A stretch of 64,000 bases of DNA from Pseudoalteromonas sp. H105 (GCF_001469215.1 NZ_LOFH01000001.1:496001-560000), one strand, 5' to 3'. Shown: positions 9,119-18,921, counted from the stretch's first letter. The notes: a model not told the origin generated them from the letters alone. Numbers and translations: made by a program.

Positions 9119-10084
9119 ATGATTAAACATATCGGTATTTTAACCTCGGGTGGTGATGCACCAGGTATGAATACAGCGTTATATGCTGTTGTTAAAACGG
9201 CCCAACAATTTAATATAAAAGTAACGGGGATTCGTAAAGGCTATGAGGGGCTAATAAACAACGATTTAATTTCATTAGATGCTACAACGTTACAATCAAC
9301 AATGCACCTAGGCGGCACAATTTTAAAGACAGCACGTTGTGAAGCTTTTAAAACAGAACAAGGCAGACAAAGCGCAATTAATACAATTAATAAAAACAAA
9401 ATTGATGCGCTCATTATTATTGGTGGTGATGGAAGTTTTAAAGGCGCTATGTGGCTAACGCAATTATGCCACATACAATGTATTGGTATTCCAGGCACAA
9501 TTGATAATGATTTAGCGGGAACAGATTATACGCTTGGATTTGATACCGCGGTAAATACATCAATGCAGTGTATTGATAAAATTCGTGATACAGCAGAATC
9601 ACATAATCGTGTATTTGTGATTGAAGTTATGGGCAGAGACTCCGGCTATATTGCTGCATATTCTGGATTGACGTCAGGCGCAGATTCAATATTAATTCCT
9701 GAAAGTAAAAACGATATTATGCATTTAGTAACAGATATTAAAAGCTATCACAATGAACATGCATTTATTGTCGTTGTTGCTGAAGGAGATGAAACTGGAA
9801 CTGACTTAGTCTGTAAGAAAATAAAAAATGAGAATCCACACATAGATCTTCGCTTAACAAAACTAGGTCATTTACAACGTGGTGGTAACCCAACATCAAA
9901 TGATCGTATGCTAGCAATTGGGCTAGGCAGTTTGAGTGTACATGCATTAATAGAATATAAAACAGGGATGATGGCAGGGATTGTTAATAACAAATATTGT
10001 TTAACTGAATTTGAGCACGTTATAAAAAAGCATGAAATTGCCAATGAGCTTGAAAATTTAATATCAATATTTTGTGGGTCTTAG
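9119..10084 (+). CDS. pfkA: ATP-dependent 6-phosphofructokinase
   Basis: Phosphorylates fructose 6-phosphate in glycolysis (cytoplasm). At 321 aa it is the length of E. coli PfkA and collinear with it: LTSGGDAPGMN at the N-terminus, GGDGS at 102-106, and PGTIDND at 125-131 with catalytic Asp129. Gly at position 105 (GGDGS rather than GGDDS) and PGTIDND rather than PKTIDND both point to ATP, not pyrophosphate, as phosphoryl donor. MGRDSGYIA is the substrate-binding MGR block. The RBS is weak (TGGATCAC). It stands alone, between AT-rich gaps of 128 and 255 bp. Confidence 0.93.
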   Translation: MIKHIGILTSGGDAPGMNTALYAVVKTAQQFNIKVTGIRKGYEGLINNDLISLDATTLQSTMHLGGTILKTARCEAFKTEQGRQSAINTINKNKIDALIIIGGDGSFKGAMWLTQLCHIQCIGIPGTIDNDLAGTDYTLGFDTAVNTSMQCIDKIRDTAESHNRVFVIEVMGRDSGYIAAYSGLTSGADSILIPESKNDIMHLVTDIKSYHNEHAFIVVVAEGDETGTDLVCKKIKNENPHIDLRLTKLGHLQRGGNPTSNDRMLAIGLGSLSVHALIEYKTGMMAGIVNNKYCLTEFEHVIKKHEIANELENLISIFCGS

Positions 10085-10197
10085 AGTAGCAAATGGTACA
10101 AATGAACCTTATTTAACATAATATAAATTATAGGCTGTTAATATATGGCTATGCTATTTGGTTATATATTCTCCTTATCATTAGATAATCATATTGC

Positions 10198-10227
10198 AAT
10201 GTCCAATACTAGACGGTATCGGACATT
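10198..10227. other. Long hairpin between pfkA and the receiver gene
   Basis: AATGTCC (10198-10204) pairs with GGACATT (10221-10227). After one A/C mismatch, ATAC pairs with GTAT, leaving loop TAGACG. It lies ~115 bp after pfkA and ~110 bp before the next start, with no clear T-tract. It could be a late terminator or an operator. The rest of this gap (10085-10339) shows nothing else I can name. Confidence 0.45.
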
Positions 10228-10339
10228 ACTTGTTTTAAGTCAAATAACTTGATTTTATTCGTGTATCTTTCTTGAGCTTCATTATCGCTTAGCATAGTAT
10301 TAAAAGTACAATTTAAGCTGTACACAAGAAGTAAAAAAG

Positions 10340-10729
10340 ATGGAATTTGTTCGCCCACTCGAACCTATTTTGATCATCGATGATGTTCAAGATATTCGTG
10401 ACTACTTAAATCAAATCTTAACTCAGCTCGGTTTCGAGGATATTTTAGAAAGCCGTGACTTTGAATCTGCTAAATCACTCATTGAAGAAAAATCACCCAA
10501 CGTTATTTTCCTTGATATCGAACTACCTGACACAGATGGCACTGAGATATTAGCATTCATAAACGATAATTACCCACAAACTCATGTTGTCATGTGCTCT
10601 GGCCACAACAGTTTAGAGAATGTTCAAAATACATGGGAACTTGGTGCGAAAGGATTTATTGCAAAACCTTTTAACGCTAAAAAAGTAGATACCGTAATGA
10701 AACGTTTAGAAATTGTAGAGCACTTTTAA
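10340..10729 (+). CDS. Single-domain response regulator (CheY-like receiver)
   Basis: A stand-alone receiver domain of 129 aa with every phosphorylation residue present: acidic pair Asp14-Asp15, phospho-acceptor Asp59 in IFLDIELPDTDG, Ser87 in the CSG turn, and Lys109 in KPF. There is no output domain, so it must act by protein contact. No histidine kinase lies nearby. It is followed after 7 nt by the MoxR gene and probably shares its transcript, which would make it a candidate regulator of that block. AGAAG before the ATG supports the start. Confidence 0.88.
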   Translation: MEFVRPLEPILIIDDVQDIRDYLNQILTQLGFEDILESRDFESAKSLIEEKSPNVIFLDIELPDTDGTEILAFINDNYPQTHVVMCSGHNSLENVQNTWELGAKGFIAKPFNAKKVDTVMKRLEIVEHF

Positions 10730-10736
10730 GGTCACT

Positions 10737-11642
10737 ATGCACGATACTATTAATGATATTATTGATGATCTTTCAAGTGTTATCTACGGTAAAAATGAGC
10801 AAATAAAATTGGCACTTACTTGCCTATTTAGTCAAGGCCATTTATTGATTGAAGATCTTCCCGGGATGGGGAAAACCACGTTATCTCATGCGTTAGCTTC
10901 TGTATTAGGTTTATCATACCAACGTGTACAATTTACGAGTGATTTACTTCCTTCCGACATACTTGGTACAAGTATCTTTAATGCAACTGAACATTCATTT
11001 GCTTTTCACAAAGGTCCTATTTTTAGCCAAGTAGTACTCGCTGATGAAATTAATCGCGCTGGACCGAAAACACAAAGTGCGTTACTAGAAGCGATGGAAG
11101 AAAAACAAGTCTCAATGGATGGAGATATTTACCCCCTACCCAGCCCTTTTTTTGTGATAGCAACACAAAACCCGCTTCATCAATCTGGGACATACCCATT
11201 ACCTGAGTCACAATTAGACCGATTCATGATGAGAGTTAGCTTGGGCTTCCCAAGCAAAGACGCTGAAAAAAAACTAATTTTAGGTCACAATAATCGAGAC
11301 TATAAATTATTACCGACTAGAATAAACGCGACTGAGTTGGTTAATATACAAAATGAAATAAAAAAAACGACGCTGTCAGATCCTGTTATTGATTATATTA
11401 TTGAGCTTGTTACTTACACACGTACCAGTGGTATTTTTAGTAACCCATTATCACCTAGGGCCAGTATTGCTCTTGGAAAAGCGGGTCAAGCATGGGCTTA
11501 TATTGAAGGTAGAGACTTTGTTACACCTGATGATATTCAAATGATTTTCAAATATGTTACTGCACATCGTTTAGGTATAGATGTGAATAACAGTGAATTA
11601 TACATTGAACAGCTATTAAACGCAGTCACCGTGCCTTTATAG
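10737..11642 (+). CDS. MoxR-family AAA+ ATPase
   Basis: Chaperone-like AAA+ ATPase of the MoxR group. Walker A is LPGMGKTT at residues 41-48, Walker B is VVLADE ending at Glu104, and ATQNP is sensor 1. The 301-aa length and the GPIF and SGTYPLPESQLDRFM segments are typical. AAGG sits five bases before the ATG. The order MoxR, DUF58, transglutaminase-like protein is a widely conserved gene trio whose role is poorly known; it is thought to support assembly or maturation of envelope complexes. Confidence 0.92.
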   Translation: MHDTINDIIDDLSSVIYGKNEQIKLALTCLFSQGHLLIEDLPGMGKTTLSHALASVLGLSYQRVQFTSDLLPSDILGTSIFNATEHSFAFHKGPIFSQVVLADEINRAGPKTQSALLEAMEEKQVSMDGDIYPLPSPFFVIATQNPLHQSGTYPLPESQLDRFMMRVSLGFPSKDAEKKLILGHNNRDYKLLPTRINATELVNIQNEIKKTTLSDPVIDYIIELVTYTRTSGIFSNPLSPRASIALGKAGQAWAYIEGRDFVTPDDIQMIFKYVTAHRLGIDVNNSELYIEQLLNAVTVPL

Positions 11643-11663
11643 CAACGCTATATAAGTGCAGCA

Positions 11664-12638
11664 ATGAAAAAGATATATATTCTTAAAAAATTAAAAAATA
11701 CTTTAATGGCTTTTTTGTTAAAGGATAAACACGATGGCAGTGAATTAGTTTTAAAGCATAATACAATATACGTTTTGCCATCAAAAATGGGCTGTGGTTT
11801 TTTAACAATAGCAATACTCAATTTTATTTTGGGAATTAATTATCAAAATAATTTAATACTTGCTATGGCTTACCTAATGTTCGTTGTGCTTGTTTTAGCA
11901 ATACTCGTTGGTTATAGCAACATGAATGGGTTAACTATTCAATTTAAATCTGCACATTCCCATTACTCCCCTATTTCACCACAGCTTGATTTTGTAATTA
12001 ACCCTAAGAAAGATTGCCAGTCGTTACAATTTATCTATTCACAACAAACCATACTGACACAAGAAATTATAAAAAAAAGAACTCGCTTAACTGTGTCTCT
12101 ACCTCATGCTGAGCGTGGACGCTACGCGATTAAGAAATTTAAAATTTTAAGTCAGTACCCTTTCGGGCTTGTATCAGTCTGGAGCTATATGAATTTAAAA
12201 CACACTGTATTTGTTTATCCGGAGCAGCTCCCCCCAAAGGCTAATTCTATGAATGCCATTAATTCCGGAACTGAAAAAGGTAATGTTAAGCTTAGAAATG
12301 GTACGGATGAATTTGAATTTTTAGCTATTCATCAACAAGGAATGAGTTTACAGAGGGTCTCATGGAAACATTATGCAAAGACTCAACAATTAATGATTAA
12401 AGAGTTTGAGGATCTTTCAGCTGAACAGCGTGCTTTTGATTTTGCAAATTTAATGGGGACTACTGAGTCAAGGCTTAGTCAACTAAGCTATTTAGTGACA
12501 CAAGCAAATGTGAAAGGACAAGCATACTCTTTAAAACTAGATGGAAAAATGTTTACTTACAATAAAGGAACAGAACATTTAACAACGTGCTTAGAAGCTC
12601 TTAGCTGTTATGGAGACACAATTGAGGATACAGAATGA
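11664..12638 (+). CDS. DUF58 domain protein with N-terminal membrane helices
   Basis: Two hydrophobic segments lie around residues 42-85 (CGFLTIAILNFILGINYQ and LILAMAYLMFVVLVLAILVGY). A soluble DUF58 region follows, with the characteristic block GTEKGNVKLRNGTDEFEFLAIHQQGMSLQRVSWKHYAKTQQLMIKEFED, a short form of the family's R.Y..GD..R.I.W...A motif. It is the usual partner of MoxR. The gene overlaps the next start by 4 nt (ATGA), so translational coupling is likely. The family's biochemical function is not settled; the long low-GC N-terminus is unremarkable. Confidence 0.85.
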   Translation: MKKIYILKKLKNTLMAFLLKDKHDGSELVLKHNTIYVLPSKMGCGFLTIAILNFILGINYQNNLILAMAYLMFVVLVLAILVGYSNMNGLTIQFKSAHSHYSPISPQLDFVINPKKDCQSLQFIYSQQTILTQEIIKKRTRLTVSLPHAERGRYAIKKFKILSQYPFGLVSVWSYMNLKHTVFVYPEQLPPKANSMNAINSGTEKGNVKLRNGTDEFEFLAIHQQGMSLQRVSWKHYAKTQQLMIKEFEDLSAEQRAFDFANLMGTTESRLSQLSYLVTQANVKGQAYSLKLDGKMFTYNKGTEHLTTCLEALSCYGDTIEDTE

Positions 12639-14611
12639 CTCAATTAAAAAATACAAAACCAATTAATCTACTTTTAAGTTTAATTTATTTGGCCGTAGTA
12701 ATGGCTTTAGCAACTGAGCTGTCTGTCGCTTTTAGCGTTTTATTAGGTTTTTTATGTGTATGGAACTTGGCGATTACGCTTACCAATAAGAAAAAGCCAC
12801 ACACAATACTCGCTAACATACTAGCAGGTTTATGCCTGCTATTCCTACTTTATGACGTAGGCCTCGGTGATACAGTTACATTATTTGTTGCTATGCTCAT
12901 TTTATCGAGTTTATTTAAATTATTGCAAGCTAGAAACAAAAAGCACTATCAAACAATCGTTTTATTATCGTTTTTCAGCTTATCGACAGTCTATTTATTT
13001 TCCCAATCACTCCTTTCTACCCTACTTGTAAGTGTGCTTTATATATTAAATTTTGCTGCGTTAATGTTGATTGAATCAACACATAAAATAAAGCTTGCTG
13101 TCAAACAAAGCACTAAAATGCTCGCATTAGCTTTGCCCATTGCTGTATTTTTAGTGATATTTTTACCTAAACTTCCTGCATTTTGGCAGCTACCTGGTCC
13201 AAAATTAGCAAAAACAGGCTTATCCGAAAGCGTTAATCCTTTTGATATTGCAAAACTATCTCGTTCGGATGAATTAGTTTTTAGAGCAAAGTTTTCAAAT
13301 ACTAACAAACCAAATGCTCCCTATTATTGGCGGGCGATTATTCATGATCAATTTGACGGCTCAACCTGGTTAGTATCGGACTTTTCAAAGCAACAACAAC
13401 GAAGTCAAATTGCAGATGCACCAAACGCGCCGTTACTTTCGTATAGCATCATCGCAGAGCCATCTTCGCAACCTTGGCTTTACGGCTTAGAGCAGGCTTA
13501 TTCTAATTCTGAAAATATAAAAGCCACACAACAAGGCCTTTTAATACGGAAACGCTATTTAAATAATACAATCAATTACGCTGTTACTTCCGCAAACTTT
13601 AGTGCTGATGCGCTCAATATATCTTCACGCAATCAAAACCTTCAGGTTGACAATTCAGCTTTAAATAATGTTCAAACTCGGGATTTAGCGTATGAACTTT
13701 ATAAGACAACTAATAGTGACAAGGTATTTTTTAATAAATTATCAACCTACTTTTTGAAACAAGGCTTTTCCTACACTTTAACACCGGACCCTATGACTAG
13801 CAGTAGTGCAATTGATGAGTTTATGTTTAATAAGAAACGTGGGTTTTGTGGTCATTACGCCAGCGCTGCGGCCATGATGTTCAGAACAGTGGGCATCCCT
13901 GCCAGAGTTGTTTCTGGCTATTTAGGTGGCGAATTAAATGAACAAGATAATTATTTGAGTATTTACCAATATGATGCACACGCATGGGTGGAGGTGTACA
14001 TAGAAAATGAAGGCTGGCAAATTTTTGATGCGACAGCAGTTGTATCACCTGAGCGTTTAACAGGATCTTTATCTCAAATAGACTCGCTAAGTGGAGAGTT
14101 TACTAATAACTTAAATTTTAGTCTATTAAGGTTCAACCAGATACCTGGATTCAACTGGTTGAGATTAAATTTAGAAAACTTAGATTATACTTGGACTAAT
14201 TGGGTACTTGGATTTGACCAACAAAAACAAAGTTCACTGCTAAAAAAACTATTTGGAGCAAACCAACTCTGGAAAATCGCGCTATTTTCTCTTTTAGTAT
14301 TAATAAGTATATTTCTTAGTTACTTTATCTATCTAAATTGGCCTAAGAATACTAAACAGAATCAGCATGTAATGTCCCATTACTTTCTCGAGATAACTAC
14401 ATGGTGTGATAAGCACGGGCTCAAAGCAAAAGCGAACATTACACCACTGCATTATTTATCACTCGCGGCGAATGAATTTCCAAAAAAAGCGGCCTATTTT
14501 GCCGAGTTTGCCAGTTTATATTCTAAAATTAGGTATAAAGAAGACTATTTCACATCTCAAGATAAAAAGCACGGCCGTGATCTGGTAAAATTAATTAAAA
14601 CAAATTCTTAA
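12635..14611 (+). CDS. TgpA-like membrane transglutaminase (DUF3488)
   Basis: Six to seven hydrophobic segments fill the first ~185 residues (DUF3488), then a periplasmic transglutaminase-like domain, one more membrane helix near residue 545, and a C-terminal DUF4129-like tail. The catalytic triad is visible: Cys405 ([16 protein letters not shown]), His449 (YDAHAWVEV) and Asp465 (WQIFDATA). Pseudomonas TgpA is the nearest named protein I know. The gene starts inside the DUF58 stop, with GAGGAT upstream. Substrate unknown; an envelope role is inferred from topology and gene context. Confidence 0.9.
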   Translation: MTQLKNTKPINLLLSLIYLAVVMALATELSVAFSVLLGFLCVWNLAITLTNKKKPHTILANILAGLCLLFLLYDVGLGDTVTLFVAMLILSSLFKLLQARNKKHYQTIVLLSFFSLSTVYLFSQSLLSTLLVSVLYILNFAALMLIESTHKIKLAVKQSTKMLALALPIAVFLVIFLPKLPAFWQLPGPKLAKTGLSESVNPFDIAKLSRSDELVFRAKFSNTNKPNAPYYWRAIIHDQFDGSTWLVSDFSKQQQRSQIADAPNAPLLSYSIIAEPSSQPWLYGLEQAYSNSENIKATQQGLLIRKRYLNNTINYAVTSANFSADALNISSRNQNLQVDNSALNNVQTRDLAYELYKTTNSDKVFFNKLSTYFLKQGFSYTLTPDPMTSSSAIDEFMFNKKRGFCGHYASAAAMMFRTVGIPARVVSGYLGGELNEQDNYLSIYQYDAHAWVEVYIENEGWQIFDATAVVSPERLTGSLSQIDSLSGEFTNNLNFSLLRFNQIPGFNWLRLNLENLDYTWTNWVLGFDQQKQSSLLKKLFGANQLWKIALFSLLVLISIFLSYFIYLNWPKNTKQNQHVMSHYFLEITTWCDKHGLKAKANITPLHYLSLAANEFPKKAAYFAEFASLYSKIRYKEDYFTSQDKKHGRDLVKLIKTNS

Positions 14612-14624
14612 ACTAGAGTGGATT

Positions 14625-15944
14625 ATGAATGCAGTAGTAGTGGGTGTTTTACTTATGCTTGGTTTAACACTTTCACGGGTCAATGTTATCGTTGCAATGA
14701 CCTTGAGTTCACTAATTGCCGGTTTAACTGCTGGATTGACGCTAAGTGAAACATTAAATGCTTTTAATACGGGTTTATCTGGAGGTGCCGAAATAGCATT
14801 GAGTTATGCCATGCTAGGCGCTTTTGCCGTCGCTATTTCAAAGTCAGGTTTAACACGTATTTTGGCAGCTAAGCTGTTATCAAAAGTGACTTATTCAACT
14901 AAAGGTGAAACGGCTCTGAGCTATTTTATATTATCCATTATTTTATTATGTGCTATTTCATCACAAAATTTAATACCTGTTCACATTGCCTTTATTCCTA
15001 TCTTAATACCCCCGCTTTTAATCCTTTTTAATAGATTAAAATTAGATAGACGTGCTATTGCTTGCATTTTAACGTTTGGTTTAGCTACATCCTACATGGT
15101 ATTACCTTATGGATTTGGCGGAATTTATTTATATTCAATCTTACATAAAAATTTAGTCGAAAATGGACTAGAAATCATTAATACACAAGTGCCTATAGCC
15201 ATGATAATACCTGCAATTGGTATGTTCATCGGGCTCTTGATTGCAGTATTTATTAGCTACAGAAAACGCCGCGCTTATAAAACAAATGAATTAGAAGAGC
15301 AGACAATCAACGTAACTGTTGAGCAGCCAAAAAAAGTATTACTGGTTGGCATAACGGCAGTATTAACATCATTAATAGCTCAGAGTGTAAGTGGCTCTAT
15401 GATATTAGGCGGACTTGTTGGTGTGATGATTTTTAGTTTATTTGGTATTGTAAAATGGGAGCAAAATAACGACGTATTCAGCAAGGGAGTTGCTATGATG
15501 GCAATGATTGGTTTTATTATGATAGCTGCTCAAGGTTTTGCATCGGTTATAAAAGCGACAGGTGACGTTGCATCTTTAGTGCAAAGTGCCGCTGAGATTA
15601 TTGAAGGCAATCAACCTTTGGCTGCAGCATTAATTTTATTGGTCGGCTTAATGATCACCATGGGAATTGGTAGTTCTTTTTCAACCGTGCCAATAATAGC
15701 TACCCTTTTCGTACCATTGTGTTTAGAGCTAAACTTTTCTGTTATGGCAACTGCTGCTCTTGTTGGTACGGCAGGTGCTTTAGGTGATGCAGGCTCCCCT
15801 GCTTCAGATTCAACATTAGGCCCAACCTCAGGTTTAAATGCAGATGGTCAACATGACCATATTTGGGACTCGGTTGTACCGACCTTTATTCACTTTAACC
15901 TCCCCCTGTTAGCTTTTGGTTGGATAGCGGCAATGGTGTTGTAA
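14625..15944 (+). CDS. Na+/H+ antiporter family protein
   Basis: A polytopic membrane protein of 439 aa with about 11 hydrophobic segments. The N-terminal part ([34 protein letters not shown]) and the C-terminal [32 protein letters not shown] are typical of the NhaC-related family, also annotated as Na+/H+ antiporter family or amino-acid permease-like. The transported solute cannot be confirmed. GAGTGGA precedes the ATG. It lies 13 nt after the TgpA-like gene and may be co-transcribed with it, although a functional link is not obvious. Confidence 0.82.
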   Translation: MNAVVVGVLLMLGLTLSRVNVIVAMTLSSLIAGLTAGLTLSETLNAFNTGLSGGAEIALSYAMLGAFAVAISKSGLTRILAAKLLSKVTYSTKGETALSYFILSIILLCAISSQNLIPVHIAFIPILIPPLLILFNRLKLDRRAIACILTFGLATSYMVLPYGFGGIYLYSILHKNLVENGLEIINTQVPIAMIIPAIGMFIGLLIAVFISYRKRRAYKTNELEEQTINVTVEQPKKVLLVGITAVLTSLIAQSVSGSMILGGLVGVMIFSLFGIVKWEQNNDVFSKGVAMMAMIGFIMIAAQGFASVIKATGDVASLVQSAAEIIEGNQPLAAALILLVGLMITMGIGSSFSTVPIIATLFVPLCLELNFSVMATAALVGTAGALGDAGSPASDSTLGPTSGLNADGQHDHIWDSVVPTFIHFNLPLLAFGWIAAMVL

Positions 15945-16097
15945 AGAGTGAATACAGAATTCTTTATTTGCTTAGCTAAATTTTCTATCTCACTCTATGC
16001 TAAGCTTATCTTTATAACATATAAAGTATGATGTGTTCTTCTCCTATAAAATAATAGCACTCACAGAGTACTATTAAATATTTTGTATTTTTTAAAT

Positions 16098-16529
16098 TTA
16101 GAAACCGTAGATCATTTTATCGCATACAACAGGCGTTGGCCTGTGGTTGTCATCAACGGCAACAAAAGTAAAACTACCGGTAATAGCAGAATGCTTGTCA
16201 TCTTTATGCATTGTTTCTAGGAAAATCTCTACATCAACACGTAAACTTGTATTACCAACATGTACTACCTTAGAGATTAGTTCAGCAAAGGTACCAGCAG
16301 GAATAGCCTCTTTAAAATCAACTCTATCAGATGAAATGGTTACTAAAGGTTTACGGCAAAAACGCGTTGCAGCAATAAACGCTACTTCGTCCATCCAAGC
16401 AAGCGCGTCACCACCAAATAGTGTGTTGTGGTGGTTTGTACGACCAGGAAAAACTGTTTTTGTTACAGATGTAGTTGATTCTATTATTCGTTGTGCAATG
16501 ATTTCATCGCGATTAACTTCAGTTGTCAT
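16098..16529 (-). CDS. Acyl-CoA thioesterase, hotdog fold (YciA type)
   Basis: A small hotdog-fold thioesterase (143 aa). Its core HHNTLFGGDALAWMDEVAFIAATRFCRKPLVTISSDRVDFKEAIPAG matches the acyl-CoA hydrolase/YciA group: N-x-x-x-GG-D.L..MDE, followed by D.V.F..P...G. It would hydrolyse acyl-CoA in the cytoplasm, but chain-length preference is unknown. It is the last gene of a leftward three-gene unit, 5 nt after the M23 peptidase stop, with AGAGA just before the ATG. A ~150 bp non-coding gap follows. Confidence 0.9.
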   Translation of the reverse strand: MTTEVNRDEIIAQRIIESTTSVTKTVFPGRTNHHNTLFGGDALAWMDEVAFIAATRFCRKPLVTISSDRVDFKEAIPAGTFAELISKVVHVGNTSLRVDVEIFLETMHKDDKHSAITGSFTFVAVDDNHRPTPVVCDKMIYGF

Positions 16530-16534
16530 GTTCT

Positions 16535-17350
16535 CTACTTTTTATTCGCTAAGGTGTCTTTCATCATTAGTGCTGGATCTAGCCGCTCGCCCTTCCAGTT
16601 AAATCGCCAATCTAAATGTGGGCCAGTTACTCGTCCAGTTGCACCTATTTCAGCAATTTTTTCACCACGTTTTATCTCATCACCTACTTTCACATCTAAT
16701 TTGCTTAAATGAATATAGGTTGAAGTAACACTGTGTCCGTGGTCTATAATTAGCGTCCCACCAGAATAATATAAATCATTATTAGCAAAAACGACCGTTC
16801 CACTTACTGGCGCATACACAGGGCTACCCGTTTTATTAGCAATGTCTAAACCAAAATGAGGACGACGTGGCTCACCATTGAAATAGCGTTGGCTACCATA
16901 AACACCTGAAATACGACCTTGCGCAGGTTTATAAACAGGATCGAGGAAATACGTTAAATCTGAATCAACTTTACGGGCATTTCTAACTGCAACCGCTTCA
17001 CGACTAATACGCTCACTGACTTCTTTTGGTGGAGATACATATTTTTTTGCAACACCAGTGATTTTATCAATATCGTAATCACGTTTAGTGATAAGCAGTT
17101 GCTGCTTATGTGTTTTGCCTACTTTGTCTACCCAAGTTAGTTCATGAGTTAACTTAGCATCGCGACCAAAACCAAAAACAAATGTTCCATCAGCCGTGGT
17201 TTTTAACTTTTCACCATTGAATGTGACTGATTTCACGCCATCAAGCTGCCCTGTAACTAAACCACCTTGAGTGAGATTACCTTTGAGTTCAACGCCATGT
17301 GCAAAAACACTTAATGAGGTTAGGACACACGTAATAATCATTTTACGCAT
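16535..17350 (-). CDS. M23 (LytM) family peptidase
   Basis: Envelope-directed metallopeptidase or relative. A signal peptide (MRKMIITCVLTSLSVFAHG) is followed by a ~120-residue N-terminal region and a C-terminal LytM domain. Metal motifs: HFGLD (H-x3-D) and THYIHLS-like TYIHLS are present, but the last motif reads GPHLDWRF, with Asp where the classical H-x-H has its second His. I chose the ATG at 17350, with AAGGGGT upstream, over a further ATG at 17380 that lacks an RBS. The start overlaps the upstream QueD-like stop by 8 nt, implying coupling. Confidence 0.88.
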   Translation of the reverse strand: MRKMIITCVLTSLSVFAHGVELKGNLTQGGLVTGQLDGVKSVTFNGEKLKTTADGTFVFGFGRDAKLTHELTWVDKVGKTHKQQLLITKRDYDIDKITGVAKKYVSPPKEVSERISREAVAVRNARKVDSDLTYFLDPVYKPAQGRISGVYGSQRYFNGEPRRPHFGLDIANKTGSPVYAPVSGTVVFANNDLYYSGGTLIIDHGHSVTSTYIHLSKLDVKVGDEIKRGEKIAEIGATGRVTGPHLDWRFNWKGERLDPALMMKDTLANKK

Positions 17351-18200
17351 AACAAATAGACCCCTTAGCAACCCCTTCATAAGCAGTCACTTTTACATCT
17401 GACTGCGGATTTTCTATTTTAACTTGTTCAGCTAGATAACTAGCAATGCATTCAACGGTTGTATCAATTGGTAATACATCACAACGTGAATCGCTAATAG
17501 CCATTTCAAAGTATCCTTGCGCAGCATTGTAAGCAAAACAAAGGTCTAATTCTTTAGCACGGACATGTTTTAATTGTGACGCATCAATTTGATCCTCAGC
17601 GGTGGCTAAGTAAATGTCTTGCCATTTGTCTGCCCACTGCTTTTGAATACTTGGCATAGCCATTCCATCTAAAGATACACCTAACTGAGAACGATGCCCG
17701 TGTATGATTCGTTGACAATTTCCATCATGCTTTTTAAGTCCATGACTGTAATGATAATAAAAGCTTTTACTGTGTTCAGGTTTTAATTCGATTTCAATTT
17801 TATCAATATTGCTTGGTAGCTGAGGCATGATAGTCGCAATTAAAAAATCTATTACGGCTTGCTCATTGATAACAGGTGAATTAATTAAACAATATGCTTG
17901 ATTAGGGGCTGACATCGCTAAGTGATAGCCTTCACCAAATGTGCAATCAAGCGTCGTATAACCACCATGATTAACGAGTTCCCCATTAATTTGTGATGGA
18001 ACAGCTAATTTATGATCAATACATTCGTCAATAATGCCTTTGATCTGTTTTTTAACAAGACCAAAATCGAGTACCATAGACTCTTCATTTAACTTACCAT
18101 GCAGTGTTAAATCAACAATCCAGCTTTCGCCAACTGCGCCTCGTTTATTACACAGATAAGAAAAATCAATTACTGTAAGTGCGTTAACAAAAAGGATCAT
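17343..18200 (-). CDS. Tandem 6-pyruvoyl-tetrahydropterin synthase / QueD-like protein
   Basis: At 285 aa it is twice the length of QueD (~120 aa) and looks like two fused QueD-type domains. Domain 1 (about 1-145) keeps the DFG..KK...D..DHK block (45-65) but lacks the metal HGH, reading GESW there. Domain 2 (about 146-285) keeps His153, Cys162 (GNCQ), His167 and His169 (HGHR), Glu250 and Glu275, but lacks the DFG..K block. A combined active site is plausible. The reaction (carboxytetrahydropterin or pyruvoyl-tetrahydropterin chemistry) is inferred. AAGGAAG precedes the ATG. It heads an operon with the M23 peptidase and thioesterase. Confidence 0.82.
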   Translation of the reverse strand: MILFVNALTVIDFSYLCNKRGAVGESWIVDLTLHGKLNEESMVLDFGLVKKQIKGIIDECIDHKLAVPSQINGELVNHGGYTTLDCTFGEGYHLAMSAPNQAYCLINSPVINEQAVIDFLIATIMPQLPSNIDKIEIELKPEHSKSFYYHYSHGLKKHDGNCQRIIHGHRSQLGVSLDGMAMPSIQKQWADKWQDIYLATAEDQIDASQLKHVRAKELDLCFAYNAAQGYFEMAISDSRCDVLPIDTTVECIASYLAEQVKIENPQSDVKVTAYEGVAKGSICYA

Positions 18201-18347
18201 AAACTTCCTTTATAATGGTTAAAAAATCAAACTGATTATAATGATTTTTACTCGTAATTGCGCGTTCTAATCGCACAATTGGCATGTTCTTTACCTAACA
18301 GGTGATATTTCATGCAAAAATATTATTTTTTTAACTGCTCAGAGTTG

Positions 18348-18371
18348 TTTAGCGTACAAGTGTACGCTAAA
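18348..18371. promoter_or_regulatory. FabR-like operator upstream of fabA
   Basis: A perfect palindrome: arm TTTAGCGTACA, spacer AG, arm TGTACGCTAAA, 35 bp before the fabA start. The core AGCGTACA-N2-TGTACGCT closely matches the operator of FabR, the TetR-family repressor that adjusts unsaturated fatty acid synthesis through fabA and fabB in E. coli. Regulation by FabR here is inferred. Confidence 0.82.
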
Positions 18372-18405
18372 GTACTCTGCAATTTCTAAGCGACGAAAAA
18401 GAGTT

Positions 18406-18921
18406 ATGGAACCTAAAAATAGCTATACAAAAGAAGAATTGATCCTTTGTGGTCAAGGTGAAATGTTCGGTGAAGGCAACTGCCGTTTGCCAAGTGATAA
18501 CATGCTTATGATGGATCGTATCATCTCGATCACTGAAGATGGTGGTGAGCATGGAAAAGGTCATATCGTTGCAGAACTTGATATTGACCCAAGCTTGTGG
18601 TTTTTCGATTGTCATTTCAAAGGTGACCCAGTAATGCCAGGTTGTCTTGGCCTAGATGCTATGTGGCAACTTGTTGGTTTCTTCCTAGGTTGGTCTGGTG
18701 GGCCTGGTTTAGGCCGTGCACTGGGTGTAGGTGAAGTAAAGTTTACAGGTCAAATTTTACCAACAGCTAAAAAAGTAACGTACCGTTTAGATATGAAGCG
18801 TGTAATCAAACGTAAATTATTCATGGGTATGGCTGATGGTACTGTTGAAGTAGATGGGCGAGTTATCTATGAAGCAAAAGATTTAAAAGTAGGCTTATTT
18901 CAAGATACTAGTGCATTCTAA
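18406..18921 (+). CDS. fabA: 3-hydroxydecanoyl-ACP dehydratase/isomerase
   Basis: Bifunctional enzyme of type II fatty acid synthesis: it dehydrates 3-hydroxydecanoyl-ACP and isomerises the trans-2 product to cis-3, the branch point to unsaturated fatty acids. The protein is full length (171 aa, as in E. coli). The active-site segment [23 protein letters not shown] contains the catalytic His, and Asp is kept in GLDAMWQ. AAGAG precedes the ATG. A perfect FabR-like palindrome lies in the promoter. It is convergent with rmf, the same neighbour as in E. coli. Confidence 0.97.
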   Translation: MEPKNSYTKEELILCGQGEMFGEGNCRLPSDNMLMMDRIISITEDGGEHGKGHIVAELDIDPSLWFFDCHFKGDPVMPGCLGLDAMWQLVGFFLGWSGGPGLGRALGVGEVKFTGQILPTAKKVTYRLDMKRVIKRKLFMGMADGTVEVDGRVIYEAKDLKVGLFQDTSAF

